From: CALINF01 sp039980455
Lineage (GTDB): Bacteria; Pseudomonadota; Gammaproteobacteria; Pseudomonadales; Halieaceae
Reading direction: 5' to 3'
DNA length: 64,000 nucleotides
Assembly (NCBI GenBank): GCA_039980455.1
Contig: JBDXCG010000004.1
Location: 1-64,000, forward strand
Positions 1-7,628 of this stretch are shown piece by piece. A model generated the notes under the pieces. It was not told the DNA's origin. It did no database searches and saw only the letters and a list, made by a program, of their open reading frames with translations. Both the position numbers and the translations under genes were made by a program. Within the stretch, counting starts at the first letter, position 1. Every line of letters starts with the position of its first letter.

Positions 1-150
1 AGATACAATTCGAAAATCAAAAATTACAATGAATTAATGAGTCACTTGTTGTATCTGAATAGTCATGACAACTATCCCAACAAGTGCCCACACATCTGTC
101 TTCATCAACTTGTTAAGTAACACACAAACCGCCAGGATTTGTGTTGTGGC
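1..150 (-). promoter_or_regulatory. rRNA operon leader (boxA and inverted repeats)
   Basis: Read on the minus strand, this stretch resembles a gammaproteobacterial 16S leader. A boxA-like element (TTACTTAACAAG, complement of about 109-120) is followed by a sequence resembling Pseudomonas-type leaders (GATGTGTGGGC). Two inverted repeats are visible: 43-51 with 78-86 (9 bp) and 1-8 with 49-56 (8 bp). No rRNA sequence lies inside the window, so the 16S gene would start just to the left of base 1. That position is an inference. Confidence 0.65.
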
Positions 151-178
151 TGAGGGCTGACCCCCGAACCGGACGCGT

Positions 179-206
179 ATTATACCGACCCGCACTAGCC
201 TTGCAA
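179..206 (-). promoter_or_regulatory. rRNA promoter P2 (sigma70)
   Basis: On the minus strand there is a TTGCAA -35 box (201-206) and a perfect TATAAT -10 box (179-184), separated by 16 bases. A GC-rich discriminator (ACGCGTCC) follows and an A/T-rich UP-like stretch (about 207-230) lies upstream. GC-rich discriminators are typical of stringently controlled stable-RNA promoters. Transcription would start near 172 and run left into the boxA leader. Confidence 0.7.
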
Positions 207-344
207 CAAAAACTTACTCATTTTTATCGCTGTCAGGCGCCGGCATGTCGGCTTCGCTTTCTACTCTAGGTATTTGAATACAAAAGAGTTTTGGCAAACC
301 TTCCGAGGGCTAAAACGCGTTACCGCCCAATCGAAGGGAGGCGA

Positions 345-373
345 ACTATACGCACACACCCTAAGCAGCGCAA
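345..373 (-). promoter_or_regulatory. rRNA promoter P1 (sigma70)
   Basis: On the minus strand there is a TTGCGC -35 (368-373), a 17-base spacer and a TATAGT -10 (345-350). The discriminator TCGCCTCCC closely resembles those of rrn P1 promoters. An A/T-rich UP-like region lies upstream (about 378-415). It sits about 165 bases upstream of P2, giving the tandem P1-P2 arrangement usual for rRNA operons. Confidence 0.6.
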
Positions 374-420
374 CCCCCGTTTCAACTCTTTTGATTCTTT
401 GCCAAAAATTGCCGATTCTT

Positions 421-441
421 CCGGGCTGCGAACGAGCCCGG
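421..441 (-). terminator. Possible tyrS terminator hairpin
   Basis: There is a perfect 7-bp inverted repeat (CCGGGCT / AGCCCGG) with a 7-base loop, 8 bases beyond the tyrS stop codon. On the minus strand the first T-rich run (ATTTTTGG) comes only about 12 bases after the stem, so it is not a textbook intrinsic terminator. It would insulate tyrS from the rRNA promoters just downstream. Confidence 0.4.
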
Positions 442-448
442 GCTCTGC

Positions 449-1744
449 CTACATCACCTCAAACAGGTGATATTTTTTCTTACCCAGGCGCACGATAAAG
501 AAACGCCCGTGCAGGGCATGCGAGCCATCCAGCGCTGCAGCAACACTGCCGTTGTCTTCCCAACCCAATGCCCGATTGTTCACAAACACTGCGTTTCGGC
601 CCAATGCATCTTTAACCTGCTTGCCAGACGACGCCATACCCGCCTCTGTCAGCAGTTGCGTGAGCGTCTCGGGAAACTCAGCCGGGCTGACGGTACTGGC
701 AGGCAAACCGTCGAGGCGCAGCTGTGCACAGTCATCAAGAGAGAGTGCTTCCAAGGACCCACTAAATAGCGCCTCCGTTATACGCTGCGCTGCTTCGAGA
801 CCTTCATCTCCATGCACCAACCTGGTGACTTCGCTAGCAAGCAAAGCCTGCGCCAGCGGACGCCCTTCTCGCTGGGCGTCAGAGCTCTCTACCGCTTCGA
901 TGTCTTCGACAGATAGAAAAGTGAAGTACTTCAAAAATTTATATACATCGGCATCGGCTGTACCTAGCCAAAACTGATAGAAGGCATAGGGCGACGTGCG
1001 CGCAGGGTCAAGCCAGATGGTTCCTGCTTCAGTCTTGCCGAACTTAGTGCCATCAGTTTTGGTGATCAAGGGCATGGTCAGACCAAACACCTGATTGCCA
1101 TTGCGTCGCCGAGTAAGGTCGATGCCGCCCGTGATATTTCCCCACTGATCGGAGCCACCAATCTGCAATGTGCAGTTGTTCCGACTGTTCAACTCAGAAA
1201 AATCAAAGGACTGAAGAATCATGTAGGTGAACTCGGTAAAGCTGATGCCACTACCTTCGCGCTCAATGCGCTGCTTCACCGACTCCTTCTGAATCATCGA
1301 ATTGATAGAAAAGTACTTACCGATGTCCCGCAGAAATGTCAGCACATCCAGGTCTTGGGTCCAATCGAGGTTATTAACCACTTCGGCTGAACACTCGCCA
1401 GCGTCAAAGTCGATAAACGCAGAAACCTGAGCGCGGATCTTTTCCACCCAGCCGGCCACCACCTCGGGGGTATTCAACTGCCGCTCTTGGGCCTTGAAGC
1501 TCGGGTCGCCCACCAGCCCTGTTGCACCGCCAACCAACGCCAGCGGCTTGTGCCCGGCCAACTGAAATCGACGCAGCATCAACAACGGCACCAAAGAGCC
1601 AATATGCAAACTGTCAGCCGTGGGGTCGAACCCACAATAGAGAGTCCTGCAGCCACCATCTAACCACTGGGGCAAATCGTCTTCGCCGGCTATCTGAAAG
1701 ATCAGTCCACGGGCCTCAAGGTCCGCCAATAATGCACTGCTCAT
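449..1744 (-). CDS. tyrS: Tyrosyl-tRNA synthetase
   Basis: Class I aminoacyl-tRNA synthetase that charges tRNA-Tyr with tyrosine in the cytoplasm. At 431 residues it matches the bacterial TyrS length. The HIGH-type motif is HIGS (about residues 47-50) and the KMSKS-type loop is KFGKT (about 234-238). The tyrosine/tRNA region carries QIGGSDQWGN, and the last ~80 residues form an S4-like RNA-binding domain. The ATG start is preceded by a weak AGAG element. The gene is divergent from the M23 peptidase gene and directly upstream of an rRNA control region, a common gammaproteobacterial placement. Confidence 0.97.
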   Translation of the reverse strand: MSSALLADLEARGLIFQIAGEDDLPQWLDGGCRTLYCGFDPTADSLHIGSLVPLLMLRRFQLAGHKPLALVGGATGLVGDPSFKAQERQLNTPEVVAGWVEKIRAQVSAFIDFDAGECSAEVVNNLDWTQDLDVLTFLRDIGKYFSINSMIQKESVKQRIEREGSGISFTEFTYMILQSFDFSELNSRNNCTLQIGGSDQWGNITGGIDLTRRRNGNQVFGLTMPLITKTDGTKFGKTEAGTIWLDPARTSPYAFYQFWLGTADADVYKFLKYFTFLSVEDIEAVESSDAQREGRPLAQALLASEVTRLVHGDEGLEAAQRITEALFSGSLEALSLDDCAQLRLDGLPASTVSPAEFPETLTQLLTEAGMASSGKQVKDALGRNAVFVNNRALGWEDNGSVAAALDGSHALHGRFFIVRLGKKKYHLFEVM

Positions 1745-1888
1745 GGCAATTCTCTATGGTCTACTGCTGCTGGAAAAAAGGGCTGCAACCATACATCACC
1801 CCTCTCTAAATGCAAGTGTGAGCCCGGCCTATAGCTTTGCTGCAAAATTTTATATACTCCAGCAACATAGCCACAAAGAACTGGGGAC

Positions 1889-3283
1889 ATGCCAGCAGCG
1901 AAGAAAGCGCGGGGGGCCACCGCGATTCGCAGCGACCAGCCTCGCCTACCGCACAAGCACTTGGTGGCGGTCGGGCTGATCTCTGCCGTAGTAGCCATTG
2001 CGACAATAGTGACACCCTCTAGCAATATCGAGGCAACCAAGCCCGATCAGCTTGAGGCCGACGCGCGCGTGGCCGAAACTGAGGTAGCTGTAGAGCGGGT
2101 GCTAGACGCAACTACGCAGCCAGCTTCCCTTGATAATTTGGAACCCGCACTACTACCCCCCGAGTGGGACGAGCAAACCGTGCGTAGCGGCGACAACCTT
2201 TCGTTGATTTTCAAGCGCGCTGGATTCAGGGATCGGGATGTCTATAACGTCGTCAACACGGCGGAGGATGGCAAATCACTGGGCAAAATTTTCCCTGGCC
2301 AGACGATAGGTTTCCAGCGCGATGACACAGGCGCGCTGGAGGCTGTCCAGCACCAGGTATCCAGGCTCGAAACTATCACCTACAACCGCGCTGAGGCAGG
2401 CTTCACCAGCGAACGCGTAGTCAGAACGCCCGAATTGCGCGAGGCCTGGGCCTCCGGCGAGATCACATCTTCGCTATTCCTTGCCGGCCAGGACGCCGGA
2501 CTTACCCAGAATATGATTATGGAGCTAGCCAATGTCTTTGGCGGCGTTATCGACTTTGTGTTGGATCCGCGCAAAGGCGACACCATCCACCTCATCTATC
2601 AAGAGCTCTACCTTGATGGAGAAAAATATAAAGACGGTGAACTGATTGCCGCCGCCTTTACCAATCAGGGTAAAACGTTTACCGCGTATCGCTATGAAGA
2701 TACCAGTGGCGACATTGGCTATTACAACGAAGACGGTGTGAGCATGCGTAAGGCGTTTCTGATGGCGCCTCTGGACTTCCGCAGAGTCAGCTCGAATTTT
2801 AATATGCGGCGCAAGCACCCTATATACAAAACCACGCGCCCGCACCGCGGTACCGACTATGCGGCCGATAGGGGCACGCCTGTTTTTGCTGCCGGCGACG
2901 GACGAGTCGTGAAGGCTGGCTACACCAAAGCCAATGGCAACTATGTTTTCATCCAACATGGCGAGGCATATGTAACCAAATATCTGCACCTGCATAAGCG
3001 CAAAGTGAAAACAGGACAGCGCGTCACCCAAAGCCAGGTCATTGGTACAGTGGGCTCAACCGGCGCCGCCACAGGGCCTCACCTGCACTATGAGTTTCTC
3101 GTGAACGGGGTTCACCGCAACCCACGCACCATCCACAAAAAACTACCCAAGGCCAAGGCCTTGCCGGCATCAGAGAAGGCCAGATTTCGTGACGCAATAT
3201 TGGGCGACGCAAGGCAGTTGGCTGGTCTGATGACGCAAGATAATCTGGCAATGACGACCGACCCTCAGGCCAGCGCGCCCTGA
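1889..3283 (+). CDS. M23 murein endopeptidase with LysM/OapA-like domain
   Basis: Predicted periplasmic zinc metallopeptidase that cuts peptidoglycan cross-links (MepM/YebA-like). One N-terminal membrane segment (about residues 25-43) is followed by a LysM/OapA-like domain (VRSGDNLSLIF, about 95-145). The C-terminal LytM domain (about 305-410) has the zinc ligands HRGTDYA and HLHYEF. The 464 residues fit the MepM family. A good -10-like TATACT (1853-1858) lies upstream, with no clear -35. It is followed 7 bases later by anmK, which links peptidoglycan cleavage with recycling. The endopeptidase specificity is inferred from the family. Confidence 0.88.
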   Translation: MPAAKKARGATAIRSDQPRLPHKHLVAVGLISAVVAIATIVTPSSNIEATKPDQLEADARVAETEVAVERVLDATTQPASLDNLEPALLPPEWDEQTVRSGDNLSLIFKRAGFRDRDVYNVVNTAEDGKSLGKIFPGQTIGFQRDDTGALEAVQHQVSRLETITYNRAEAGFTSERVVRTPELREAWASGEITSSLFLAGQDAGLTQNMIMELANVFGGVIDFVLDPRKGDTIHLIYQELYLDGEKYKDGELIAAAFTNQGKTFTAYRYEDTSGDIGYYNEDGVSMRKAFLMAPLDFRRVSSNFNMRRKHPIYKTTRPHRGTDYAADRGTPVFAAGDGRVVKAGYTKANGNYVFIQHGEAYVTKYLHLHKRKVKTGQRVTQSQVIGTVGSTGAATGPHLHYEFLVNGVHRNPRTIHKKLPKAKALPASEKARFRDAILGDARQLAGLMTQDNLAMTTDPQASAP

Positions 3284-3290
3284 ACCGCGC

Positions 3291-4418
3291 GTGAGCACCT
3301 CGCTCTATGTCGGCCTGATGTCTGGCACCAGCCTCGACGCTATCGATGCTGCGCTAGTGGGAGTCGGCGACTCCATTTCGCTTCTCGGCACAGTAGAGCA
3401 CCCAATACCAGCAGCCACTAAAGCCGACATAGCGCGGATCAGCACACCCGGGGATGACGAAATCGAGCTCATGGGTCGGCTTGATCGAACTGTGGGCACG
3501 CTGTTTGCCGACGCCACACTCAGCTTACTCGAAAAGACAAACACTGCACCGTCAGCAGTCACCGCGATAGGCAGCCACGGCCAAACTATTCGCCACCGAC
3601 CCGCTTCGTCCGGCCCGCCACCCGAACTGGCGTTTACTTTGCAAATCGGCGATCCAAACACAATTGCTAAGCGCACCGGCATTACTACCGTCGCAGACTT
3701 CAGGCGTCGGGACATAGCATCAGGTGGTGAGGGCGCACCGCTGGCGCCAGCATTTCACGCAGCCGTTTTCAGTCAGCCAACACGCAACCGTGCCATCGTC
3801 AATATTGGCGGTATAGCCAATGCAACCATAATGGAAGGAAGCGCTCTTAAAGGCGGTTTCGACACGGGGCCGGGCAATACTTTGCTCGATCACTGGATCC
3901 AACAGCACAAAGGAAGCCACTACGATCGCGATGGCGGCTGGTCGGCAGAGGGCGCGCCGCAGCAAGAGCTGCTCGATGCATTGTTAAGCGATCCTTATTT
4001 TAGCCGCACCGGACCGCGCAGCACCGGTAAGGAACAGTTCCATCTCCAATGGTTGGAGAGCGCCCTAAATGATCTGGATGATATTGAACCCCAGGATGTA
4101 CAAGCCACGCTGGCCGAGCTGACCGCACAATCAATAGCGCTGGGAATCGCAAGTGCAGAGGTAAAAATTGACGAGGTGTACGTTTGCGGCGGCGGAGCTC
4201 TCAACACCGATCTGATGCGCAGACTCTATCAACATCTTCCCGACGCAACTCTGCACACAACGGCAGCGCTTGGTGTCGACCCGCAATGGGTTGAGGCAGC
4301 CGCTTTTGCCTGGCTTGCCTCTCGAAGCCTCAACAACCTGTCGGGAAATGCCCCCGTAGTAACGGGCGCCAGCGATTATGAGGTTCTTGGAGGCATCTAC
4401 CCGGGGGGCACAACCTAA
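3291..4418 (+). CDS. anmK: Anhydro-N-acetylmuramic acid kinase
   Basis: Converts 1,6-anhydro-MurNAc released by lytic transglycosylases into MurNAc-6-phosphate, a cytoplasmic step of peptidoglycan recycling. The 375 residues match the family. The N-terminal GLMSGTSLDAIDA, GSHGQTIRH and DTGPGNTLLD motifs are AnmK hallmarks of the ASKHA kinase fold. The GTG start at 3291 lies 7 bases after the M23 peptidase stop, so the two are probably co-transcribed. The stop codon overlaps that of the convergent DsrE-like gene, leaving no room for a terminator. Confidence 0.95.
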   Translation: MSTSLYVGLMSGTSLDAIDAALVGVGDSISLLGTVEHPIPAATKADIARISTPGDDEIELMGRLDRTVGTLFADATLSLLEKTNTAPSAVTAIGSHGQTIRHRPASSGPPPELAFTLQIGDPNTIAKRTGITTVADFRRRDIASGGEGAPLAPAFHAAVFSQPTRNRAIVNIGGIANATIMEGSALKGGFDTGPGNTLLDHWIQQHKGSHYDRDGGWSAEGAPQQELLDALLSDPYFSRTGPRSTGKEQFHLQWLESALNDLDDIEPQDVQATLAELTAQSIALGIASAEVKIDEVYVCGGGALNTDLMRRLYQHLPDATLHTTAALGVDPQWVEAAAFAWLASRSLNNLSGNAPVVTGASDYEVLGGIYPGGTT

Positions 4419-4870
4419 AAGGTGTTAAGTCCCTGCTCACGTAGGCGACGCTCTTCAGCGGGACCGTAGGGCACCGTCTTCACGAAGGGAAGTAACATCG
4501 GTTCTGCTAGATCGTTTTTGCCCATCCAGGTACGGCACGCCATTATTTCAACCACACCCAATGCAGACAGGCTCGCGGCCAAATCAGCGACTTGCCGATG
4601 CTGAAGGTAATGGTCGGTGGTTAATAGCCTCACCTCTGGACCATGCAAAACGAAGGTCACGGCAGGCTGCTGCCCCGGCTGCAAGGAGCCTTCGAGCAGC
4701 AGGGTCTGCGCACGCTCCAATAACATGAGCATTTCTTCTTCAGTGTGTAGCTGAACATCAGCAATGAAGCGAGGATATGAGTCAGACGCGACATCTTCCT
4801 GGGCATGAGCTAGCGACGCAAAAAAACCGCTCAAATAGAGCGCAACAACTAGACCAATTGAGAATCGCAT
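4415..4870 (-). CDS. Exported DsrE-like protein
   Basis: About 151 residues if translation starts at the ATG at 4870. This start gives a clean signal peptide (MRFSIGLVVALYLSGFF...AHAQ) and lies 13 bases beyond the erpA stop. A longer reading frame begins at 4927 but overlaps erpA. The mature part resembles the DsrE/DsrF fold: FVLHGPEVRLL, then a lone Cys in EIMACRTWMG, then a VPYGPAEER tail. DsrE proteins act in sulfur trafficking, and the Cys sits where the family's active Cys is expected. The specific function is unknown. It probably shares a transcript with erpA. Confidence 0.65.
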   Translation of the reverse strand: MRFSIGLVVALYLSGFFASLAHAQEDVASDSYPRFIADVQLHTEEEMLMLLERAQTLLLEGSLQPGQQPAVTFVLHGPEVRLLTTDHYLQHRQVADLAASLSALGVVEIMACRTWMGKNDLAEPMLLPFVKTVPYGPAEERRLREQGLNTF

Positions 4871-4883
4871 TGAAGTGGCGTGC

Positions 4884-5237
4884 CTAAACAGAGAAAGAAG
4901 CGCCACAGCCGCAGGTAGTGGTTGCATTTGGATTGTTCACGACGAATCGGGAGCCTTCAAGCCCTTCCGTGTAGTCAACCTGCGAACCGGCTAAATACTG
5001 GAAACTCATGGGATCGACTAACACCGTAACGCCATCTTTTTCGATGAAGGTGTCATCCTCGGCCGCGAGTTCATCAAACGTAAAACCATATTGGAAACCC
5101 GAGCATCCACCGCCGGTAATGAACACCCGCAGCTTCAAATCTTCGTTTTCCTCTTCGGCGACCAGGTCGCTCACCTTACTCACCGCCCGCTCGGACAGAT
5201 GAATAGTGTTGGGATCAAAACTCTCTGCAACTGACAT
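4884..5237 (-). CDS. erpA: Iron-sulfur cluster insertion protein ErpA
   Basis: A-type carrier that delivers [4Fe-4S] or [2Fe-2S] clusters to apoproteins such as isoprenoid enzymes. The three ligand cysteines are present in GGGCSG and TCGCG near the C-terminus, and the family core LRVFITGGGCSGFQYGF is intact. The chosen ATG at 5237 gives 117 residues, close to E. coli ErpA (114), and has an AGAGAG element upstream. The frame stays open to 5273, but the extra N-terminus is not family-like. A possible IscR-type operator lies upstream at 5289-5305. Confidence 0.95.
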   Translation of the reverse strand: MSVAESFDPNTIHLSERAVSKVSDLVAEEENEDLKLRVFITGGGCSGFQYGFTFDELAAEDDTFIEKDGVTVLVDPMSFQYLAGSQVDYTEGLEGSRFVVNNPNATTTCGCGASFSV

Positions 5238-5288
5238 GCTTGCTCTCTGTCGGGGTTTCAACGACGAAACCACATAACTATCTAAATC

Positions 5289-5305
5289 TTGACTATTTTA
5301 ATCAA
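5289..5305 (-). promoter_or_regulatory. Possible IscR-type operator in erpA promoter
   Basis: A 17-bp imperfect palindrome TTGACTATTTTAATCAA (arms TTGA/TCAA with symmetric TA steps) lies 52 bases upstream of the erpA start. It resembles type-1 IscR sites and overlaps a TAAAAT sequence on the minus strand that could serve as the erpA -10 box. IscR control of erpA is known in E. coli; here it is inferred from resemblance only. Confidence 0.4.
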
Positions 5306-5354
5306 CTTTACAGGTAAGTGTACTACATACCAGCTAATCAGGCCTGCCCGGTGC

Positions 5355-5798
5355 TTAACGCGCTCGATTCTTCCCTTGTTTTGCTTCGGCTATAGGTATC
5401 GCCTTATCGGGGCTTTGAGCGCCCTCGCTGCTGGCCTCAACCACATGCTGCAAGCTTCCGTTCACTTCAGACCCAACTGCCATCTCAACCAAAGTGTAAA
5501 ACACGTCGCCTTGCACGCAGGCCTTTGCCGCGAGCTCTAGGTGTTTACTGGAATATACGTTGCCCTCTACGCGACCGTTGATTATTACCTCAGGCGCCCT
5601 GATTTCACCCTCTACGCAGCCCTTATCGATCACTCTCACCACTGCGTCAGTACCCGGTTTTGCGATGATATTACCCTGCACTGTGCCCTCAATATCTAGC
5701 GCACCACCAAAATGAATATCACCTACCACTACGGTGTCGCGCGACACCAAGGTAGTGTCAGAACCACCTCCAAACCCTGCCTTTCTATTTCCCAACAT
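5355..5798 (-). CDS. Bactofilin family protein
   Basis: A 147-residue protein with the bactofilin (DUF583) beta-helix core at about residues 18-110. It shows the repeating pattern VVGDIHFGGALDIEGTVQGNI...EGEIRAPEVIINGRVEGNVYSS. Bactofilins polymerise without nucleotide and act as membrane-associated scaffolds, often for cell-wall enzymes. The flanking N-terminal and acidic C-terminal tails are disordered-looking, as usual. A strong ribosome site (AAAGGAGAGG) lies upstream, inside the last codons of the DUF6776 gene, which it overlaps by 14 bases. The two are therefore translationally close partners. Confidence 0.88.
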   Translation of the reverse strand: MLGNRKAGFGGGSDTTLVSRDTVVVGDIHFGGALDIEGTVQGNIIAKPGTDAVVRVIDKGCVEGEIRAPEVIINGRVEGNVYSSKHLELAAKACVQGDVFYTLVEMAVGSEVNGSLQHVVEASSEGAQSPDKAIPIAEAKQGKNRAR

Positions 5799-6504
5799 GG
5801 GTGAACCTCTCCTTTACCTGCCAGGGGAATTGCTCCCTGACTTCAGCTTTACGGGGCTTTGTGGCAGTCGCCACCACATTGATACTTTCTGGCTCAAACC
5901 CTTCAGGCAAAGCCAACTCACCCTCGATCGACTGAAAATACTTAAATCGCAGCGTGACAACGTTGCTATCCATATCATCGCTCAAACTGGATAATGGGTA
6001 GCTTACCGATTCTTCACCCACGCGGCCAAACACTTCTATGTATAACTCGCCTTTTACAGTCGCATGCTTGCGGGCCTCCTGCTGCGCCACTATTCGGTAA
6101 GCAAACACGCCCGGAGCCTCTCTCGACACTAGCTCTATCGTACGCAGGCTTAAACCCTGAGCGATCTCTCCAGGCGCCATAAGACTGCGGTAAAACTGCA
6201 AGCCCTCCTGCAGCTCAGCAATCTCCTGCTTCTGGTTGGCAATGTCGCTACGCACCAACTCTAATGCTCCACGATCCACTTCATTGCGAGTTTTCTGCAT
6301 ATCGAGTTCACTCTGCAGAGTTTCCAGCGCGCCCTGCCGCTCTGCCTCGCTCGCCATCAACGCACGATAGCTGGCAGGATCAATACCAAGCCCGCTATAG
6401 GTAGCACGCTGGCCCAAATAAAAGCCAAGACCCAAAACGGCAATAACTACCACAGAGACAACCAGCATCCCGACTCGGCTGTAGCCTGAATAGCGCCGCA
6501 ACAT
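5785..6504 (-). CDS. DUF6776-like membrane-anchored coiled-coil protein
   Basis: 239 residues: one transmembrane segment (about 10-28, VGMLVVSVVVIAVLGLGFYL), then a coiled coil (about 45-105, rich in E/Q/L heptads: LETLQSELDMQKT), then a compact periplasmic domain. This matches the uncharacterised DUF6776 family. Its start codon overlaps the argC stop by one base and its end overlaps bactofilin. The layout suggests a single-pass protein that may connect the bactofilin scaffold to the envelope; this is inference from adjacency. Confidence 0.7.
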   Translation of the reverse strand: MLRRYSGYSRVGMLVVSVVVIAVLGLGFYLGQRATYSGLGIDPASYRALMASEAERQGALETLQSELDMQKTRNEVDRGALELVRSDIANQKQEIAELQEGLQFYRSLMAPGEIAQGLSLRTIELVSREAPGVFAYRIVAQQEARKHATVKGELYIEVFGRVGEESVSYPLSSLSDDMDSNVVTLRFKYFQSIEGELALPEGFEPESINVVATATKPRKAEVREQFPWQVKERFTHVGK

Positions 6505-7535
6505 CAGGGCAACAACCCGGGCAAGTGCAGGCCGGTGCCTTCAGGCAGGTCAAACATGATATTCATATTTTGTATCGCCTGCCCTGACGCACCTTTTACC
6601 AAATTGTCGATTGCGCTCATCACCACCACTGTGTCACGGCCCTGCGGCACAGACACGGCGAGCTGGCAACGATTTGCACCACGCACTGTGCGCGTCTGCG
6701 GCAGCATGCCGGCAGGCAGCACGTCTACAAAGGGTTCCTCGGCATAAAAGGATTCAAACAGTGATTGCAGATCTTCCGTGTGCTTAGTCAGCCGCGCGTA
6801 AAGCGTGGAATGAATACCGCGAATCATGGGTAGTAGGTGGGGAACGAACGTGAGCTTAACCGGATCGCCCGCTACATCTGCCAAGCCCTGTTCGATCTCA
6901 GGCAAATGCCTATGCCCGTCTACAGCATAGGCTTTGAAAGAATCCGATACTTCCGATAGGAGGTTGTCGATTTTTGCCTGCCTGCCCGCGCCGCTCACAC
7001 CCGATGCAGCACTGGCAATTAGGTGTTCCAGGTCTATGAGGTCATGCTTGATGAGTGGGATCAGACCTAACTGCACTGACGTTGGATAACATCCTGGGCA
7101 GGCCACCAAATTCGCATCCTTGATAGCGTCCCGATTCACCTCGGGTAATCCGTACACCGCTTGCGGCAAATATTCCGGGCTGGCATGCGGTTCGCCATAC
7201 CACTGTGACCAGAGTTGCGCATCGCGAATACGATAATCGGCGCTTAAATCGATCACTCGAGCGCCGCCTTCCAGTAACTGCGGCACCAGGTTCATGGCCA
7301 CGTTGTGCGGCGTAGCAAAAAACACCACATCACAGGCTGCCAGCGCGTCTAAGGAGGGTTCCGTGAACACGAGATCATAGTAACCACGCAGGTTGGGAAA
7401 CAAATCATCCACGCGCCGGCCACTCTCCGCGCGAGACGTAATCGCCACTACTTCTGCGTTATCGTGAGCCACCAATAACCGGAGTAACTCCACTCCGGTG
7501 TAGCCTGTGCCACCAACAATCCCTATCTTGATCAT
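6504..7535 (-). CDS. argC: N-acetyl-gamma-glutamyl-phosphate reductase
   Basis: NADPH-dependent reduction of N-acetylglutamyl phosphate, the third step of arginine synthesis. The nucleotide-binding motif GIVGGTGYTG is at the N-terminus, the catalytic cysteine lies in ACPGCYPTS, and the active-site histidine region is HRHLPEIEQG. The start chosen here (7535, 343 residues) matches the usual MIKIGIVGG family start. In-frame ATGs also exist at 7544 and 7568. It is the first gene of an apparent argC-DUF6776-bactofilin unit. Confidence 0.95.
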   Translation of the reverse strand: MIKIGIVGGTGYTGVELLRLLVAHDNAEVVAITSRAESGRRVDDLFPNLRGYYDLVFTEPSLDALAACDVVFFATPHNVAMNLVPQLLEGGARVIDLSADYRIRDAQLWSQWYGEPHASPEYLPQAVYGLPEVNRDAIKDANLVACPGCYPTSVQLGLIPLIKHDLIDLEHLIASAASGVSGAGRQAKIDNLLSEVSDSFKAYAVDGHRHLPEIEQGLADVAGDPVKLTFVPHLLPMIRGIHSTLYARLTKHTEDLQSLFESFYAEEPFVDVLPAGMLPQTRTVRGANRCQLAVSVPQGRDTVVVMSAIDNLVKGASGQAIQNMNIMFDLPEGTGLHLPGLLP

Positions 7536-7628
7536 ATCTGCCATCCAGCCCTGAATTTGTGCAACCAACCTCTATTTTGGCGCGGCCGATCAGTATAAGA
7601 GGTATGACAAAAGAGATAACTGGTAATA

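Noticed and set aside
274..498. Plus-strand 74-codon frame at the left end
   Set aside because: It overlaps the rRNA promoter region and the end of tyrS, with no ribosome site or recognisable protein features.
1615..1640. tRNA T-arm-like sequence (GGGGTCGAACCCAC)
   Set aside because: It lies inside the tyrS coding region and no acceptor or anticodon stem can be built around it.
2525..3031. Minus-strand frame of 168 codons in the M23 peptidase gene
   Set aside because: Antisense shadow of conserved LytM codons; no start signal or family resemblance.
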